Assembly (NCBI GenBank): GCA_963693305.1
Contig: OY855911.1
Coordinates: 29,598,439-29,662,438 of the forward strand
Direction of reading: 5' to 3'
Source of the DNA: Meandrina meandrites
Lineage: Eukaryota > Cnidaria > Anthozoa > Scleractinia > Meandrinidae
Length of the DNA: 64,000 bases
Shown here piece after piece: positions 1 to 10,109 of this stretch (the stretch's first letter is position 1; each line of letters opens with the position of its first letter). Below the pieces are notes generated by a model. It worked only from the letters and a program-made list of their open reading frames with translations. It was not told the DNA's origin and did no database searches. Both the position numbers and the translations under genes were made by a program.

Positions 1-99
1 CAATTTTTTTCCAGACCCAGCGCGAGATGACAGACTGTTCCTCCTCGGTTTCGTTCTTGTAGTTGTCATCTCCTCCAATAACGACGATGACTTTCCCTC
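1..99 (-). CDS. Gene C, second exon (partial), alpha/beta-domain protein
   Basis: The minus-strand translation opens GKVIVVIGGDDNYKNE and is followed by an acidic, Trp-containing stretch (SRWVWKK) that leaves the window. A splice acceptor ending TTTTAG lies just upstream (102-100). The exon starts in phase 1 (GA completes a Gly codon begun by the previous exon), matching the phase-1 donor proposed at 1284. The segment aligns by eye with the exon at 34361-34575 (AKVIILICDD) and more loosely with gene B exon 3 (IITVITFDD): a hydrophobic strand followed by DD and a polar loop. It is probably a core strand of an alpha/beta domain, and the rest lies beyond the left edge. No catalytic assignment is possible. 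Confidence 0.5.
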
Positions 100-419
100 C
101 TAAAACGTTCAACAGTCAAATCGGTTATAAACTCACTTCCTTTACTGAGTTCCTTAGGTTTTTGTTGTTTCCTGTGCACAATTTATATAATACTCCAACT
201 CAGAAACTTGTCAGTGAAACTCGGACCAAATCATAGGGAACCAAATGAACTATTCGCTATATCTTCAAAATGAATGAGTATTTCAAGACTGGCTCATCGG
301 CGGCTGAAAATGGCTGGAAAAAAAAGCGCTGTGAAATTTCTGTTGCTATGTTAAGTTGGTTAATGTACATCTATGCGCACTTCTTTTACAATAAGCATGT
401 GTGTCTGACTTGAAGAGTT

Positions 420-1050
420 TTTAAGACGGAATCCGCCAGGACTTCGAATAGTTGTTGGACAAAATTATGTACCAAAATTATTTACACCTTATTGCAAGCT
501 TTTGTGTTACTGCTTCAAATATCTTATCGAAAGAAATCTTTTCTAACAACACCAAACATCGAAAACCAATCTCGAAGTTCCGCTGAATTCCACTAAATCG
601 CTTAAATGACGCGAGCTTTTACCTATAGCTTGTGAACATTAAATTTCATTTTCTCAGGCTCTGATAAGAAATTGTTGTTCCAAAATTATTTACACCTTAT
701 TGCAAACTTTTGTGTTACTGCTTGAAATATCTTATCAAAAGAAATCTTTTCTAACAACACCAAACACCGAAAACAAATTTTGCAATTTCACTGAATTCCA
801 CTGAATCGCTTAAAGACGATTTTACAAAATGGCTGCACGTGAGAATTTCCCTATAGCTTGTGAACTTTGAAATTCATTTTCTAAGACTCTGATAAGAAAT
901 TGTTGTTGGTGTTATCAGTGATAATTACTTACATCCTTACCTTTTATTTAGGATAGAAAATAACGCAATAGGATTGAAATTATTCTGGTACTAGATTTTT
1001 GTCCAACTTAAATAAATATTACTCGACTTCCTGGTGGATTCCGTCTTAAA
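420..1050. mobile_element. Non-autonomous TIR element in gene C intron
   Basis: Both ends carry an imperfect inverted repeat of about 45-60 bp starting TTTAAGACGGAATCC (420 onward; reverse complement ending at 1050) and both include TTGGACAAAA. No transposase is encoded. Its interior consists largely of a direct duplication (472-908). No clear TSD was seen. Confidence 0.55.
472..908. repeat. Tandem duplication of about 210-230 bp
   Basis: Two successive copies (472-679 and 680-908) each begin CCAAAATTATTTACACC and end near GATAAGAAATTGTTGTT. They differ by scattered substitutions and a short insertion containing AAAATGGCTGCACGTG in the second copy, so the duplication is not recent. It sits within the TIR element. 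Confidence 0.7.
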
Positions 1051-1283
1051 CACTTTAAAAAATGTCTTAAACGAAGACAAACTTGCTGGACAAAGCACAG
1101 TTTATACGATTTTGTGTCGATCCCCGGCTGCCACTGATGGCTCGTATGGCGGAAGAAATAACACCCTCAAATATAAAAGTTGAGACGCAGTCTTTTTTTA
1201 TTAATTCTGCACCAAGGCATCAACTCAACACCGTGGTACGAAGATGCACGAGACAGCAGCTGAGAAACAGACCAGATCCAGAC

Positions 1284-1586
1284 CATAATTGCCTGTAGCT
1301 TGCATCAATGCTTTGTAAGCCTTGGCGTAGCCATGTTCCACGTTGTCGTTGTTGAGGGAGAGAACAGATTCGTGTGCATGGACGACAAACATTGCAAAAT
1401 CTACTTTCATTTTAGGAATGGTTTTTGTACTCAACTCAGTGATTTCAGAAACAGTGAAGTTGTGCTTCATTACTGAGAATTTAAAGCCAAGATTCGATTT
1501 CGCTGCCTTCAATAAATCCTCCACGACGCTTTAAGCTCGTAAATATTATCACAATTGAAAAGATGAAACTTGCGCGGCTTCGACAT
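1284..1586 (-). pseudogene. Gene C, first exon: N-terminal alpha/beta domain with a frameshift
   Basis: An ATG at 1586 opens MSKPRKFHLFNCDNIYELK, then hits an in-frame stop within a few codons. A one-base shift near 1525-1532 restores a long frame that reads VVEDLLKAAKSNLGFKF, a helix, then KVDFAMFVVHAHES and a Lys/Ala helix ending near ATGNYG. The strand-helix-strand order, the phrase NLGFKF and a His-containing HAHES turn recall a caspase-type fold, but this is resemblance only. The donor at 1283 (GTCTGG) is weak but gives the phase 1 needed by exon 2. The frameshift and weak donor suggest a decayed copy, although a single-base sequence error would explain the frameshift. The intron holds a TIR element (420-1050). 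Confidence 0.45.
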
Positions 1587-2665
1587 CGTTCCCTCTTGTT
1601 ACACGACAATCTTTATCTCGGTTTCTGGCTTTGTTTCGCGTGAAGCAGTTCAAACGCAGTCTTTGTTTCACCGATTGATCTCAAAGCTGAAGTTTTAATT
1701 TTCTCAGAAAACGAGTCGTAAACAAGCTCAGAACAGCTGCACAATAATTCCGAGAAACTCCCTTGTCACGCTGTCACGCTCATTTTTACTCAATTTCATC
1801 CTCATACCCAGGGTCTCTCGATCGGGTAACGAGCGACCATCGAAAGACCAAGTTCAAAGTCCGAAACTATCAGGCTTCCGAATTGCGCATGTCTAGCTTA
1901 CTACAAGCGCCAAAGAACACGACCATGTGAGCATGCAAGGTGATTGAAGCAGAGCAAATCGAGGAGGAAGGGGAAGGGGGAAGATGTTTGATTCATTTTT
2001 ATGTATCCACTTGAACCCGACGAAGTTATTTGTTGGACGAACATTGAATCCATGATAGATATTCATGCATGCGTCGGGAAATGGTAAAGCAGAACTACAA
2101 ATCCAAGAATAACATGTTTACGACAACAAATCACTTGATCAACTTGAAATTCAAATGATTCCGAGAAAACTGTCTGTTGTTACAGTGAAACTCGTTAGAC
2201 CGTGAACAATTTTAATATTTTTTGGACACGTTTTTTTGGGTTACTAACAAACACTATCAGCAAACTGTAAGATAATTCTAATTCATCTGCATTGTTAAAT
2301 AGTTAGACTTAAGCTGCTTATGGCCCTCAAGACAACGTATGTTCGCTTTTTCTTCCGAGCTAAATCAGAAATTTTATTCTAGATAGGTATACAAGTACAA
2401 TTTTTCCTTCTGCCAATATGAAAGATAACTCTGAAACAATGAAATTATTCTAAAAAACTAATCACTCTATTTACCGTTTAACTGTACTTTCCGCTTTTTC
2501 AACAGACATGAACGATTGATATTCCGAAACTGCTCCCAACTTTGAGAGATTGCCTGTCTTTATTCAGTGAGCTGTAATTTCTGAACTTGTTATTTTCTCA
2601 AAACTGTTGCTTTAATAGAGAACTGCAAAAGATCTAGAAGAACTGCCCGTACACTACACTTGACG
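1587..2665. other. Intergenic stretch, nothing recognised
   Basis: No convincing ORF, RNA gene or inverted repeat was seen. It would include any promoter of gene C on the minus strand, but no motif decides this. Confidence 0.4.
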
Positions 2666-2860
2666 TCAACCAGGCTGATCGGATTTTAATGTCGCATTTT
2701 GAAAATTGATCAGTGCTTTAAATGAAGTATGCATCAGAAAATCTCTTACCAATACGCAGCAGTCACCTTTTTTGTTTTTTTTTGTTTCCTTACAAACAGT
2801 GCGTATGTTCCCTTGGTGATCAAGGACTTCCTTGTAAACTTTTGACGTACCCAACTTTGG
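2666..2860 (-). pseudogene. Possible relic of the C-terminal module
   Basis: The minus strand reads KVYKEVLDHQGNIRTVCKET followed by a Lys-rich run. This lines up with the end of the intact module at 33676-34247 (ISDEQGNLRYKVQLERKDK): acidic residue, QGN, I/L-R, then a Lys-rich tail. A stop codon lies upstream and no acceptor is convincing. It may be the detached tail of the broken module copy at 7449-7893, whose end is missing at the equivalent point. The match is short, so a chance likeness is possible. Confidence 0.3.
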
Positions 2861-3708
2861 AATAGTTTTTCACTCGAACAATTTTTCCCTTGAGGCAAAA
2901 TGAGTCAGAAGCTCGCAGTGGCTTTATATTGGCCGTGATCTTGATTGTCAATATATGGTTTAAAATAAAACTGTTTGAACTAGGTAAGACTTCTTACCAT
3001 TTTATTCTAATATTCGCCTTTTTCCTTGGGTAAACATCTCGAAGACAACGTTGAATTTTATCGATCCTCTTTGAATTGTGTTAGGGACGATTGGTTACGA
3101 CTGTCGCAAGCTCTAGATGTCGCACTAATAAAAACTGCATTATACCTTTTCTTGTAAAAATTACACGTTTTTCAGTCATGTTCGCTACAATTTTCAATAT
3201 TTTGATCAAGAAAAACAGTAATAACTTGGAGAGTTTGACCTTTTTCTCCAAACTGTCCATGCTGTTGTAGGATGTCAGTTCAGTGACCTGATATTGTTGG
3301 GTAACAGGACAACAGAAAGATAGAAAAATCTCATTTATTGGTCAATTTGATTTCGGGCGCGACATTTGTTCAAAACGGCTCATGCGAGGAATTGAAACAA
3401 CTACTGTAAGAAGTACAACATCAAACATGTTTTTAATCTACTTCTTTCCGGGCTACATTCAGAAATCTTCTGATGCTCTTAGCACGGGTACCCTGTGGTA
3501 ACACCTTCACTACAGATAATTTGTCAACAGTTCAACGATTAGTCCCTTTCTCCTTGCTAATAGAAAAAAAAATTGACTTTCACATTACAATCCGCATCAG
3601 GAGTTATGACCTAATATGCTTTTGTTGATAGCTCTTCCTGAAATAAAGCACTAAATAAAGCGCTGCCTTTGGTTACAATCGTTTCAATCTCTACATTACA
3701 ATAATTTA
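2861..3708. other. Intergenic stretch, nothing recognised
   Basis: AT-rich sequence without a supported ORF or repeat. Confidence 0.4.
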
Positions 3709-4208
3709 TACCTTATTACATGAAATTTTCGCGACACGTTAATTTCGCGAATTTCGCGATTTAAAAAAAATCGCGAAATTTAAGTGACGCGAAAATTAAA
3801 TGTAGCGAAATTAACATGAAGCGAAAATTAAGTGTCTCACATTATGTCAACAATTAAAAAAAGCGACTTTATTACCATTACACTCGTCTATAACAATCAT
3901 TTTGAACTACTCCAGGTGGCACTTCTTTTGTAAATCCTCAAACTGTCTATTTACTGGCTCCTTGTAGTGCAGTTTCACTAGTTGCTTTTCTGTTTACTGG
4001 GACATTGTTGATTAAGTTGTTTGATCAAATTCAGGGACACGTTAAATATCATTGACAAAGAAATAGAGTGTGCCTCACTCAAAAACGCGAAAATAAAGTG
4101 AGTCAAAATGCAAAATTTTCGCAAAATCGCGAAATTAAGGTGTCGCGAAATATGCGAACCTCAAAGTCGCGAAATTAACGTGTCGCGAAAATTTCATGTA
4201 ATAAGGTA
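3709..4208. mobile_element. 500-bp MITE with 42-bp perfect TIRs and TTTA TSD
   Basis: The ends are a perfect 42-bp inverted repeat beginning TACCTTATTACATGAAATTT. Flanking bases are TTTA at 3705-3708 and TTTA at 4209-4212, a 4-bp target-site duplication. The interior is rich in GCGAAATTA-type motifs in both orientations and encodes nothing. Perfect TIRs imply recent movement. A diverged relative lies at 8850-9067 and a fragment at about 34740-34800. Confidence 0.8.
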
Positions 4209-4407
4209 TTTAAAGTCCGTGTTTACTGGCGAAAGAGAAATTTTATTTTATGTGAATGTAATAATCTGTGATGTTCTCCAGCTATGCTGATTGTGTCCGC
4301 GGTTGTGCCAGGGAGGTTGATACGTGGCTTGGAAAGTATCAACATCAAGATGAAGAAGATGCCCTTGCAATCACAAGGATTTTAGACACGGTCCAAAATA
4401 TCTTGAG

Positions 4408-6320
4408 AGTATCTCGCCGCTGATCATCGGCTAGTTTCGGATTTCCTTCCTATACAGTGAAGACTACCTCGCCGATGATCATCGGCAAGTTTTGGATTTC
4501 CTTCTTATATAGACAGGACTACCTCGCCGATGATCATCGGCGAGTTTTGGATTTCCTTCCTATATAGACAAGACTACCTCGCCGATGATCATCGGCGAGT
4601 TTTGAATTTCCTTAATATATAGACAGGATTACCCCGCCGCTGATCGTCGGCGAGTTTTTAATTTCCTTCTTATACAGACAAGACTACCTCGCCGATGATC
4701 ATCGGCGAGTTTTGAATTTCCTTCTTATACAGACAGGACTACCTCGCCGATGATTATCGGCGAGTTTTGGATTTCCTTCTTATACAGACAGGACTACCTC
4801 GCCGATGATTATCGGCGAGTTTTGGATTTCCTTCTTATATAGACAGGACTACCTCGCCGATGATCATCGGCGAGTTTGGGATTTCCTTCTTATATAGACA
4901 GGACTACCTCGCCGATGATTATCGGCGAGTTTTGGATTTCCTTCTTATACAGGCAGGACTACCTCGCCGATGATTATCGGCAAGTTTTGGATTTCCTTCT
5001 TATACAGACAGGACTACCTCGCCGATGATCATCGGCGAGTTTGGGATTCCCTTCTTATATAACCAGGACTACCTAGCCGATGATTATCGGCGAGTTTTGG
5101 ATTTCCTTCTTATACAGGCAGGACTACCTCGCCGATGATTATCGGCGAGTTTTGGATTTCCTTCTTATACAGACAGGACTACCTCGCCGATGATTATCGG
5201 CGAGTTTTGGATTTCCTTCTTATACAGGCAGGACTACCTCGCCGATGATTATCGGCGAGTTTTGGATTTCCTTCTTATACAGACAGGACTACCTCGCCGA
5301 TGATTATCGGCGAGTTTTGGATTTCCTTCTTATACAGACAGGACTACCTCGCCGATGATTACCGGCGAGTTTTGGATTTCCTTCTTATACAGACAGGACT
5401 ACCTCGCCGATGATTATCGGCGAGTTTTGGATTTCCTTCTTATACAAGCAGGACTACCTCGCCGATGATTATCGGCGAGTTTTGGATTTCCTTCTTATAC
5501 AGACAGGACTACCTCGCCGATGATCATCGGCGAGTTTGGGATTTCCTTCTTATACAGGCAGGACTACCTCGCCGATGATTATCGGCGAGTTTTGGATTTC
5601 CTTCTTATATAGACAGGACTACCTCGCCGATGATTATCGGCGAGTTTTGGATTTCCTTCTTATACAAGCAGGACTACCTCGCCGATGATTATCGGCGAGT
5701 TTTGGATTTCCTTCTTATATAGACAGGACTACCTCGCCGATGATTATCGGCGAGTTTTGGATTTCCTTCTTATATAGACAGGACTACCTCGCCGATGATC
5801 ATCGGCGAGTTTGGGATTTCCTTCTTATATAGACAGGACTACCTCGCCGATGATCATTGGCGAGTTTTGAATTTCCTTCTTATACAGACAGGACTACCTC
5901 GCCGATGATTATCGGCGAGTTTTGGATTTCCTTCTTATACAGACAGGACTACCTCGCCGATGATTATCGGCGAGTTTTGGATTTCCTTCTTATATAGACA
6001 GTACTACCTCGCCGATGATCATCGGCGAGTTTCGGATTTCCTTCCTATATAGACAAGACTACCTCGCCGATGATCATCGGCGAGTTTTTAATTTCCTTAT
6101 TATATAGACTAATTATATAGACATGACTACCTCCCCGATGATCATCGGCGAGTTTTGGATTTTCTTACTTATATAGACAGGACTACCTCGCCGATGATCG
6201 GCGGCGTGGTTTGGATTTCCTTTTTATATAGACAGGACTACCTCGCCGCTGATCATCTGCGAGGTTTGAATTTTTCTATTATATGGACACAATTACCTCG
6301 CCGATGATCATCGGCGAGTA
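4408..6320. repeat. 55-bp minisatellite, about 35 copies, each with a palindrome
   Basis: A 55-bp unit starting GACTACCTCGCCGATGAT repeats head to tail about 35 times. Every unit contains complementary 9-bp arms CTCGCCGAT and ATCGGCGAG around GATC or GATT; with GATC the whole 22 bp is a perfect palindrome. Central units are nearly identical, differing mainly at that T/C and in TATACAGACAG versus TATATAGACAG. Units at both edges are more diverged, as expected when a satellite is homogenised by unequal exchange. No ORF runs through it. Confidence 0.95.
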
Positions 6321-6513
6321 GATAGCTCTCTATAAGGTGAAATATTTTACATATTGAGAACTTGGCGTATTTGTTGTCGTTCTGTATAGTGAAACAGTCA
6401 CATAATATGTGATTGTCTGATCACCGTAGTGTGGCTACTTATTTGATAACACTGTAATTAAATTGGGAAAAAAATAATAAATGGGAGCTCCGCTTTTAGG
6501 CCTGCCTAAATCT
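6321..6513. repeat. Fragment of a repeat shared with 54543-54610
   Basis: GTGTGGCTACTTA followed by an A-rich run and GGGAGCTCCGCTTTTAGG occurs both here (about 6430-6511) and near 54543-54608, so this is a dispersed repeat. It directly abuts the element at 6514. Confidence 0.5.
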
Positions 6514-7179
6514 TTTTAGTCTAATTTCCAGAGGTGAATATAAGAATGGGACATTCTGATTGGTGGAAAAGGCTCTGGTTTATGACGCTATATTCACCTC
6601 GCTAGGAGGTGAATATAGCATTTGAGGGCTTGGTTACTCAGCCACGCCACCTTTGCCATCCAGGCAAGTAAACATGGCAGCCTCTGCTGAATGAAATTTT
6701 CGTTCATTCTGAAGAAATCACTCCAAATCCGGAGTATTCAACACAGTTGGAATTTTGAAAATTGTCTACCAAGGCTTTTGGACCGAAAATATTTTCAAGA
6801 GATGGTTCGCAAGGCATAAGAATTGATGGTAAACACGGTGGTTTTGTAGATCGCACGCGGCCATGAGAAACTCAATCAGATCGATTGACCCAAAATTATT
6901 CAGTTTTCCTCAGACCAGAGCTGCTCAACTCATTTCAAGAGGATTTACACAATTGTTTAGAAGTCGCCAAGACTGAAAAGAGGTACAAGATATCTGTCTT
7001 TTTCGCAGAGTTTGTTTTGTTCCGTTTTATTGCTGAAACTAAGGAGCAAATTCTAATTTACATCGATGAATTAAACTTGTTTACACGTATGCAAACGAGC
7101 ACATGTGTTTATTGTTTCCGTGTTTTATTTTTTTTTATTTTGTAGTTCTTGATATTCAACTCTGAAAATTAGACTAAAA
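6514..7179. mobile_element. 666-bp TIR element
   Basis: The ends form a 27-bp inverted repeat with two mismatches, starting TTTTAGTCTAATTT (6514-6540 against 7153-7179). A palindrome made of TTCACCTC and GAGGTGAA lies near 6594-6615. A short hairpin built on CTTCGCCTTCGGCGAA follows just outside at about 7207-7222. No transposase is encoded. Confidence 0.6.
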
Positions 7180-7448
7180 CAATTATTTTCGTCTCGGGGA
7201 ATATTCACCGAGATTCACTTCGCCTTCGGCGAATAATTGTTAAATATTAAACTGGTCACGAAATGTAACACATTGCATCCAGGCGGAATCATATGATGCG
7301 CGCCCTTTTCAGTTGCCATTTTTCTCCACAACAGTAGGTGAGAGTGGACGATTTTGTTAATTGTAACCCAACGGCCTGGGAGGTACTCAAGTTAGGCATC
7401 CCCGAATTTTAATTACCTTGTACATTTAAATAAAATCACAGCCCTCCC

Positions 7449-7893
7449 CTAGATACAATTCAGAAAACAATGGTCCTCCCCAAAATGGAGCTCAAAAATA
7501 TATTCACGTTGTAAACTAGTAGTAATGTACGGAGGTATATGAAAATTTGGATACATAAATCGTAGATCGCTTTCTTCAAAAGATATGATCCCGTAACGGA
7601 CACGAGTTTCCAACATTAGGGTTTCATTGGCAGCAATCTGCATTCCTTCATCCATGGATTCTCTCGCGTTTGTTTTAACGGTGACTCGTAGTTCACCATT
7701 TCTGCCTTTTATTATCTTCACTTCAGCCTCGGGGATGTTATAATGCTCATGCAACAGACTTTGATTGATGTGATCCGGGACAAATCCAGAGATCAATATT
7801 TCAAGGTGTCCTGGCGCTGATAAGGTATTTTGCCATTGGAAAGGATACTCTTCGGCATAACTGGCTCCCCGTTAGGCGTCAGGTTATGATATT
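7449..7893 (-). pseudogene. Broken copy of the two-module C-terminal exon
   Basis: The minus strand reads LTPNGEPVMPKSILSNGKIP, then after a one-base frameshift near 7805-7820 continues GHLEILISGFVPDH, EHYNIPEAEVKII and a second module ETLMLETRVRYGIISFEES. Residue by residue this parallels the intact exon at 33676-34247 (EPVMLKSKLRNG, GDLEILYPTFKVPDQ, AHYNIPEAGLEIV, ETVMLETRVRYGKVSFEKG). A single deleted base accounts for the shift. Homology stops after SLQREY, so the end of module 2 is missing. Its 5' edge abuts the hairpin at 7894-7936. It is therefore a truncated, non-functional relic. Confidence 0.75.
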
Positions 7894-7936
7894 ACAGCAT
7901 TTGCACTAGGTATATTATATCTAGTGCAAATGCTGT
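7894..7936. repeat. Perfect 16-bp-arm hairpin
   Basis: ACAGCATTTGCACTAG (7894-7909) and its exact complement (7921-7936) surround an AT-only centre. A related GCAGCATTTGCATTAG sequence ends a repeat near 9524-9538, so this looks like a mobile-element end. Confidence 0.7.
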
Positions 7937-7994
7937 ATCTGTTCTAGTAAGTGCAATTACGAAAGCAAAAGCGGACGTATTTAGCTATTATTTA

Positions 7995-8513
7995 GGGCCT
8001 GATTACATGAGCCGGGCTGGCCCGGTTAGCCGGACTGGCTCGGTTTGCCGAGATCTCGGCACGTCTGTTAAACGCAACAAAAATCAACTTCGCGATTGCA
8101 TGACAACCGGGCCAGCCCGGTTAGCCGAGATCCCGGTATCGCGATGCCAGGATCCCGGCTCACCGGGCTGAAAATTTTCTATGTAATTGCGTTCACCGGG
8201 CCAGCCCGACTAAACGGGCCAGCATTAAATTTCTCTTCCGAGCACAATATCCGACGAAAAAATCGATGTTCCTCCTTCTAAATAGGATGTAGAGGGAAAG
8301 TAACCCATCCAGTCACATATGAGCAAAAAATTAACCACCAAATTGCCGGAAAAAGGTGATCAAGATCATTCGTGCCAAAACCGGGCTGGAAGTCATCTCG
8401 GCAAACCGAGCCAGCCAGGCTAACCGGGTTCATGTAATGCCGGGCTGAAAGTCGTCTCGGCAAACCGAGCCAGCTTGGCTAACCGGGCCAGCCCGGCTCA
8501 TCTAATCAGGCCC
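7995..8513. mobile_element. PIF/Harbinger-like MITE with TTA TSD
   Basis: TIRs of about 65 bp begin GGGCCTGATTACATGAGCCG and are full of GGCCCGGTTAGCC and GGCTCGGTTTGCCGAG motifs. TTA flanks both ends (7992-7994 and 8514-8516). A 3-bp TTA/TWA duplication with a GGGCC-type terminus is characteristic of PIF/Harbinger elements, so the class is inferred from ends only; no transposase is present. Related ends lie at about 9992-10090 and 11366-11530. Confidence 0.7.
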
Positions 8514-8849
8514 TTAATTTTTGTTTCTTAACAATCAGACGAGATCAGAGTCATCCATGTTTCGCGCAAGTAACCAGAAAAAGAAACTTGTCTAGAAGGT
8601 TGCTATTATTTAACAACAGCCGTTCCAAACTTAGTTTAATCTATTTTGACTGCTTGCTCCACCAAACTAAATTTAATTTCCTCTCATCAAGTTCGTCGCA
8701 AGGTCACAACAATGTGAAAAGATCTGAATTAACTTTTGTCAATTTTTTTTCTCGATATTTTTAATTGTTCTTTACCTAGTAGCACTATAACCTACAGTAC
8801 AACACTTGATTGTTCTAACTGTACATGATATCACATAATATAAAAGTAC

Positions 8850-9067
8850 CTTATTACTTATTTTCGCGGGACCTAAGTTTCGCAATTTTCGCGCTTTTCA
8901 AAAAATCGCGAAATTAAAGACCTGCGAGAATGTATTTTTGACGTCTTTAACGTATTTTTAAACGCTTTTCTTTTTGGCCAAATCGCGAAAATTTAAGTCC
9001 CGCGAAATATGCCTTTTCCATTTTTTGGCGAAATTAGTAGGTTCTCGTGAAAATATATGTAACAATA
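8850..9067. mobile_element. Diverged relative of the 3709-4208 MITE
   Basis: The left end TACCTTATTACTTATTTTCG and the right end resemble each other imperfectly as inverted repeats. The interior has the same TCGCGAAATTAAAG motifs as the 3709 element. Confidence 0.5.
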
Positions 9068-10109
9068 ACGCCAGGTACTACTGCAAACACTAATATCGCT
9101 CAAAATGAATACTGCTGAGAAGACGCATCGAGCCTATCATAAGTCACGTGATATTACGCAAAATCCCCCAAAGGAACTCCTAATTAACAATTAGATTATG
9201 AGCTCGAGATTTCTATGAGGTGATAGTTGATGAGGCCGAAGGCCGAATCAACTATCACCTCATAGAAATTGAGGTGAATTGTCCTTGGTAAATTTGCAGT
9301 TGTTTACGCGCGTGCACCCGTTTTTCAATAATTACAAGCTTTTAAAGTCAAGATACCGCTAATGTCCTTCTTTTAGTCTTCTCGGGAATTTTTTTTATCC
9401 ATTTACATCTAAACTTCCTTCCAAAACTTCGGAAAAACGATAAAAACGTCGCATTTTGTGGACGACCTTCGGCAACTGCACACTAATGGCTGATAGTGTT
9501 CAATAGCTCAGCCAATCACATTGCAGCATTTGCATTAGTGTACTAGTAGAATTCTACTAATACTGGCCTGGTTAGCTACCACTGAGCACTGAGCATGCGT
9601 GTGCACCGCCTTTCGTGGTTTATTTAACCCTGACCTAGCAACAAAGTAAAACTAATGCAAAAACAAATTACCAAAAAAGGACCATCATTGAAAGTGATCC
9701 ATTTTGATCGGTCATCCAGTTGCACTGATATTTCAGGTTTCACTTGACAAGTTTAACTTGTTCGTTGCCTAAATTCTCTTCAGTACAAGATGCAAAACAT
9801 GAGACGGCAGAAAGGAACAAAAAAACAGATAAGAGTCATTGCACATAACTGAAGTGGTTTGATCGGAAAAATTTCAATTTATATTCCAGAAGATTGTACC
9901 AACTGGTCGATCTGATTTAATGAAAAGCACCTATACTCTCGTGCACAAATCTTTGATTATATGTTACGACTAGAACTGTGTACCTGTTTTAGGGCCTTAC
10001 TGAGACATGAGCCTGATAGGAGAGGGCTGGCTCAGTTTCCCGAGATAGCTGTCAGCCCGGTGTTTATGAGTCAGACTGACCCAGGATTGTAAACGGCGGG
10101 TATAATTTT
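9068..10109. other. Repeat-derived stretch with hairpins and a Harbinger-like end
   Basis: No gene is seen. It holds a strong hairpin at 9209-9269, a 16-bp palindrome TAGTAGAATTCTACTA (9544-9559), and from 9992 a degraded end (TTA then GGGCCTTACTGAGACATGAG) related to the 7995 element. Confidence 0.5.
9209..9269. repeat. 23-bp-arm perfect hairpin
   Basis: Arms ATTTCTATGAGGTGATAG... (9209-9231) and their exact complement (9247-9269) flank a 15-bp loop GAGGCCGAAGGCCGA. The loop itself contains a GGCC-rich mini-palindrome. Confidence 0.8.

Noticed and set aside
4408..6320. CRISPR-like array
   Set aside because: There are no unique spacers; the whole 55-bp unit repeats and the context is eukaryotic.
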